From contig NZ_JABVBB010000034.1 of assembly GCF_013346665.1 (NCBI RefSeq), forward strand, positions 124,001-188,000: a stretch of DNA of 64,000 nt, in the 5' to 3' direction. Below the pieces are notes generated by a model. That model saw only the letters and a list, made by a program, of their open reading frames with translations, was not told where the DNA came from and searched no databases. Position numbers and translations under genes: made by a program. Within the stretch, counting starts at the first letter, position 1; every line of letters begins with the position of its first letter. Source of the DNA: Sulfitobacter maritimus (lineage in GTDB: Bacteria > Pseudomonadota > Alphaproteobacteria > Rhodobacterales > Rhodobacteraceae). Of the stretch, positions 61,560 through 64,000 are shown piece after piece.

Positions 61560-62795
61560 TCAGCCGATTGTAGCACGCGATGCGGTTTGCGCGGCGGGGT
61601 GGCTGTAGAGGTAGTCACGCGTCAGCGGCACCGAATCGCGTTTGCGGGAGAGTTGGAATTGATAGACCGCCTGCGCCTGATGCTCAAAAGCGGCGATGCA
61701 GATTGCGAAATAGTATTGGAACATGGCGATGAAGCGCTCGTCATACATTTCGCGCAGCTTGTCGCTATTGGATTCAAAGCGTTTGCGCCAATGGCGCAGG
61801 GTGCGGGCATAGTGCAAACGCCAGATTTCAATGTCGCATTGCCACAGTCCCGCCCGCTCCATCGGGCCAGCGATCTCTGACAGAGAGGGGACATAGCCGC
61901 CGGGGAAGATGTATTTGTTCAGCCATGCGCTATGCGGCATGGGCGGCGCGCTGCGGCCAATGGCGTGGATCAGCGCGATGCCATCAGGCGTCAGCAGATC
62001 GTGCAGCCGGGTGAAATAGGTGTCAAAGTTGGGCAGGCCGACGTGCTCCAACATGCCAACGCTGACGATGCGGTCAAAGATACCTTGGGTGTCGCGGTAA
62101 TCCTCAAGGTGAAATTGCACACGGTCCGACAGCCCTTCGGCCTCAGCGCGGGTGGAGGCGGTGCGCAGTTGGTTTTCCGACAGGGTGATTCCCGTGACCC
62201 GCACCCCATGGTCGCGCGCCAGTGTCAGCGCGAGCCCACCCCAGCCGCAGCCGATGTCGAGCACATGCTGGCCCGGCTCTAGGCAGAGTTTCGCGGCGAT
62301 ATGGGCTTTCTTGGCCTCCTGCGCGGCTTCGAGCGACATATTGGGGTCGGGGAAATACGCGCAGGAATATTGCATGTCGGTGTCGAGGAAGAGACGGTAA
62401 AGCTCGTCCGACAGGTCATAGTGATGGGCTACATTGGCCCGCGCCCGCTGTGGGCCGTTGCGTTGGATGATGCGGCGCAGGTGGTAGCGAAAGCGATCCG
62501 ACGAGACGACCCAGGCGGGCATATCGCCCGCAGCGCGGTTGCGCAGCAGCACACGTAGCAGATCGTCAAGACGGGTGTCGATCAGCACCAGCGTGCCGTC
62601 CATAAAGGCTTCGCCCAGAGCCAGTTCGGGGTTCAGACAGAGGGCACGCAGGGTGGCGGGGTCATTGATGGCGATTTGCACGGTTTCGCCAATATCCGGG
62701 CCGTAATGGCGACTGTCCCCATCGGGGAAGCGCACCAGCAGACGGTCACGCACCATCATGCCGTTGAGCATTTGGTCAAGCAGTCCCTTCCACAT
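61560..62795 (-). CDS. cfa: Cyclopropane-fatty-acyl-phospholipid synthase family protein
   Basis: 411-residue SAM-dependent enzyme that adds a methylene group to unsaturated phospholipid acyl chains at the inner membrane. YSCAYFPDPNMSLEAAQEAK, the SAM-binding LDIGCGWGGLALTLARDHG, FDRIVSVGMLEHVGLPNFDT and the YIFPGGYVPSLSE motif near the end are hallmarks. The N-terminal 100 residues match the family's lipid-binding part. Close relatives have other SAM chemistry, so the exact product is inferred. Confidence 0.92.
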   Translation of the reverse strand: MWKGLLDQMLNGMMVRDRLLVRFPDGDSRHYGPDIGETVQIAINDPATLRALCLNPELALGEAFMDGTLVLIDTRLDDLLRVLLRNRAAGDMPAWVVSSDRFRYHLRRIIQRNGPQRARANVAHHYDLSDELYRLFLDTDMQYSCAYFPDPNMSLEAAQEAKKAHIAAKLCLEPGQHVLDIGCGWGGLALTLARDHGVRVTGITLSENQLRTASTRAEAEGLSDRVQFHLEDYRDTQGIFDRIVSVGMLEHVGLPNFDTYFTRLHDLLTPDGIALIHAIGRSAPPMPHSAWLNKYIFPGGYVPSLSEIAGPMERAGLWQCDIEIWRLHYARTLRHWRKRFESNSDKLREMYDERFIAMFQYYFAICIAAFEHQAQAVYQFQLSRKRDSVPLTRDYLYSHPAAQTASRATIG

Positions 62796-62875
62796 GCCGT
62801 CCTCCTGTATTCAACCAGAAGCGCAAGACAGATGTTTGCCGCTATACCCTACCCGAAAAAGCGGTTTTGGTCAAT

Positions 62876-63658
62876 TCAAGCAGGGTCTTGCGGCAGGTCG
62901 GCGTTAAGAAAGACACGCAGGGCGGCTTCGAACTCGCGGGGCTTTTCGGCATGGAGCCAATGGCCCGCGTCGGGGATTTTAGCGAAGCGGGCTTGGGGGA
63001 AGAGCGCTTTGATTGGAGCGCGGTGTTCGGGGCGGACATAGTCGGATGCGCCGCCTGATAGGAACAGCGTCGGGCCGTCGAATTGGCCGGAGACATCCTC
63101 GGGCCAGCCGATGATCTGGGGCATCTCGGCCTCTAACGCGTCGAGGTTGAGACGCCAGCGTTTGCCGGGGATGTCGAGCGACTGGGTGAAGAAGCTTTGC
63201 AAGGCGCGGTCGACCCCGGCTTCGGCCAGTTGCGCTTCGGCATCCGAGCGGCGCTCGACGCGGGCAAGGTCGACGTCGCGCATGGCGTCGATGAACATTT
63301 GCTGCGTGTGGCCATAGGTAACGGGGGCAATGTCAGCGACCACGACGCGGCGCAGCAGGTCGGGGCGGGTGAGGGCGAGCATCATCACCGCTTTGCCGCC
63401 CATGGAGTGGCCGCAGATGTCGACCGGGCCACCGAGGTGTTCGATCAGCTCCGCGAGGTCTTGGGCAAGGTCCGCGTAGCTGTGGCTGTCGTGATGCGGG
63501 CTGTTGCCGTGGTTGCGCATGTCGACCGTCACGGTGCGGCGGCTGTCAGAGAGCCGTTTGGCAATCACGCCCCAGTTGCGGCCCGACCCATAGAGGCCGT
63601 GGACGATGAGCAGGGGTGGGGTGTCGGCGGCTTCGCCATATTCGGTATAATTCAGCAT
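62876..63658 (-). CDS. YbfF-like alpha/beta hydrolase (esterase)
   Basis: 260-residue cytoplasmic hydrolase. LLIVHGLYGSGRNWGVIAKRL is close to YbfF, the nucleophile elbow is CGHSMGGKAVMML, the Asp follows in LFLSGGASDYVRPE and the His is in PDAGHWLHAEKP. These enzymes cleave short acyl or CoA/thioester substrates; the natural substrate is unknown. Divergent from the gene at the right edge. Confidence 0.9.
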   Translation of the reverse strand: MLNYTEYGEAADTPPLLIVHGLYGSGRNWGVIAKRLSDSRRTVTVDMRNHGNSPHHDSHSYADLAQDLAELIEHLGGPVDICGHSMGGKAVMMLALTRPDLLRRVVVADIAPVTYGHTQQMFIDAMRDVDLARVERRSDAEAQLAEAGVDRALQSFFTQSLDIPGKRWRLNLDALEAEMPQIIGWPEDVSGQFDGPTLFLSGGASDYVRPEHRAPIKALFPQARFAKIPDAGHWLHAEKPREFEAALRVFLNADLPQDPA

Positions 63659-63703
63659 GGGGACAAATTACGGCCATTGCAGGCCGGGGGCCAGAGCGAT
63701 TAG

Positions 63704-64000
63704 ATGCGCGCCATGATTGATGCCAATGAATTCACCGCGCGTGCCGAAGCTCTGCGCCCCCAGTTTAAGGAAAAGCTGGGCGTTAAATCGCATGACCTTC
63801 GGCAGGCTTTTATGCGTGCGGGGCGGTCTTTGCCGCGCAAGCTGCGGGCCGATGGGGCCTTGTTGAGCCGGACCGAGCGGGTGGTTGGCAACCCGCATAT
63901 CGCACGGCAGTTGGACGCGGCGCCGGTCTGGGAGGCGTTCGAGCGGGTGAGTGCCTTTCTGCGCGGGGTCGACGTGGGCTATCGCCGTCGCGGACGGTTG
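63704..64000 (+). CDS. Unrecognised protein, cut by the right edge
   Basis: The frame stays open from an ATG at 63704 (or 63713) to the window end, at least 96 residues. It reads MRAMIDANEFTARAEALRPQ, then a basic stretch SHDLRQAFMRAGRSLPRKLR, then GNPHIARQLDAAPVWEAFER and ends VGYRRRGRL. It is helical and basic with no signal peptide. I do not recognise the family. Divergent from the esterase gene, 45 bases apart. Confidence 0.65.
   Translation, partial: MRAMIDANEFTARAEALRPQFKEKLGVKSHDLRQAFMRAGRSLPRKLRADGALLSRTERVVGNPHIARQLDAAPVWEAFERVSAFLRGVDVGYRRRGRL

Overview
The window is a dense, GC-rich stretch of chromosome from a member of the Roseobacter group (Alphaproteobacteria, Rhodobacteraceae). 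A Sulfitobacter-like organism is my best guess, made without any database search. The evidence is the combination of families and gene order: polyhydroxybutyrate genes, proteins of the DUF2125, DUF1150, DUF465 and DUF2161 types, an alphaproteobacterial F1 ATP synthase operon (atpHAGDC), a HrcA/CIRCE-controlled groESL operon, a Hint-domain protein, a YcgN protein and a fused sulfate adenylyltransferase/APS kinase. I saw no tRNA, rRNA, CRISPR array, insertion sequence or prophage.

Layout. 1-4.3 kb: phbB (cut by the left edge) and phbA, an EAL phosphodiesterase, tag, and rpsD with promoter and terminator. 4.4-8.8 kb: hisC-tyrC-extensin-like operon, a DUF2125 protein and a ChaC-like cyclotransferase. 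8.9-15.3 kb: an ExbB/MotA-like channel gene with an OmpA/MotB-like coiled-coil partner, convergent with an M23 peptidase coupled to clpA. 15.5-22.7 kb: gloB, a methyltransferase, atpHAGDC and an H-type lectin. 22.7-31.3 kb: prs, an isomerase/hydrolase pair, the ribF-ycgN-ltaE operon, a MaoC hydratase, a HAD protein, a family II pyrophosphatase, a YjbR protein and a DUF2161 protein. 31.3-33.5 kb: groESL. 33.5-36 kb: a scar holding remnants of a histidine kinase and of a sugar-binding protein, then an intact histidine kinase/response regulator pair. 36-43 kb: a transporter, Nudix hydrolase, secreted esterase, solitary phnM, purEK, a DUF465 protein, an hsp20-DUF1150 pair and a PhzF protein. 43-51.2 kb: sat-cysC, trxB, an Lrp regulator, a Hint protein, a 47-residue gene, lgt-midA-pgeF and ubiK. 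51.2-57.3 kb: a phased DnaA-box-like element, ybjN, proC-csaA-dehydrogenase, tdk, arsH, a KAS III and an orphan BrnA-like protein. 57.3-64 kb: a repeat-rich intergenic block, carB, a cyclopropane fatty acid synthase, an esterase and a truncated unknown gene.

Most genes are core metabolism and protein homeostasis (ClpA, GroESL, Hsp20). Several short operons show stop/start overlaps of 1-8 bases, which suggests translational coupling. The least explained parts are the ExbB/OmpA-like pair, the hsp20-DUF1150 module with a heat-shock-type promoter, the decayed locus next to the two-component pair, the orphan BrnA-like protein beside duplicated intergenic repeats, the 20-base-phased DnaA-box-like array and the 47-residue gene.
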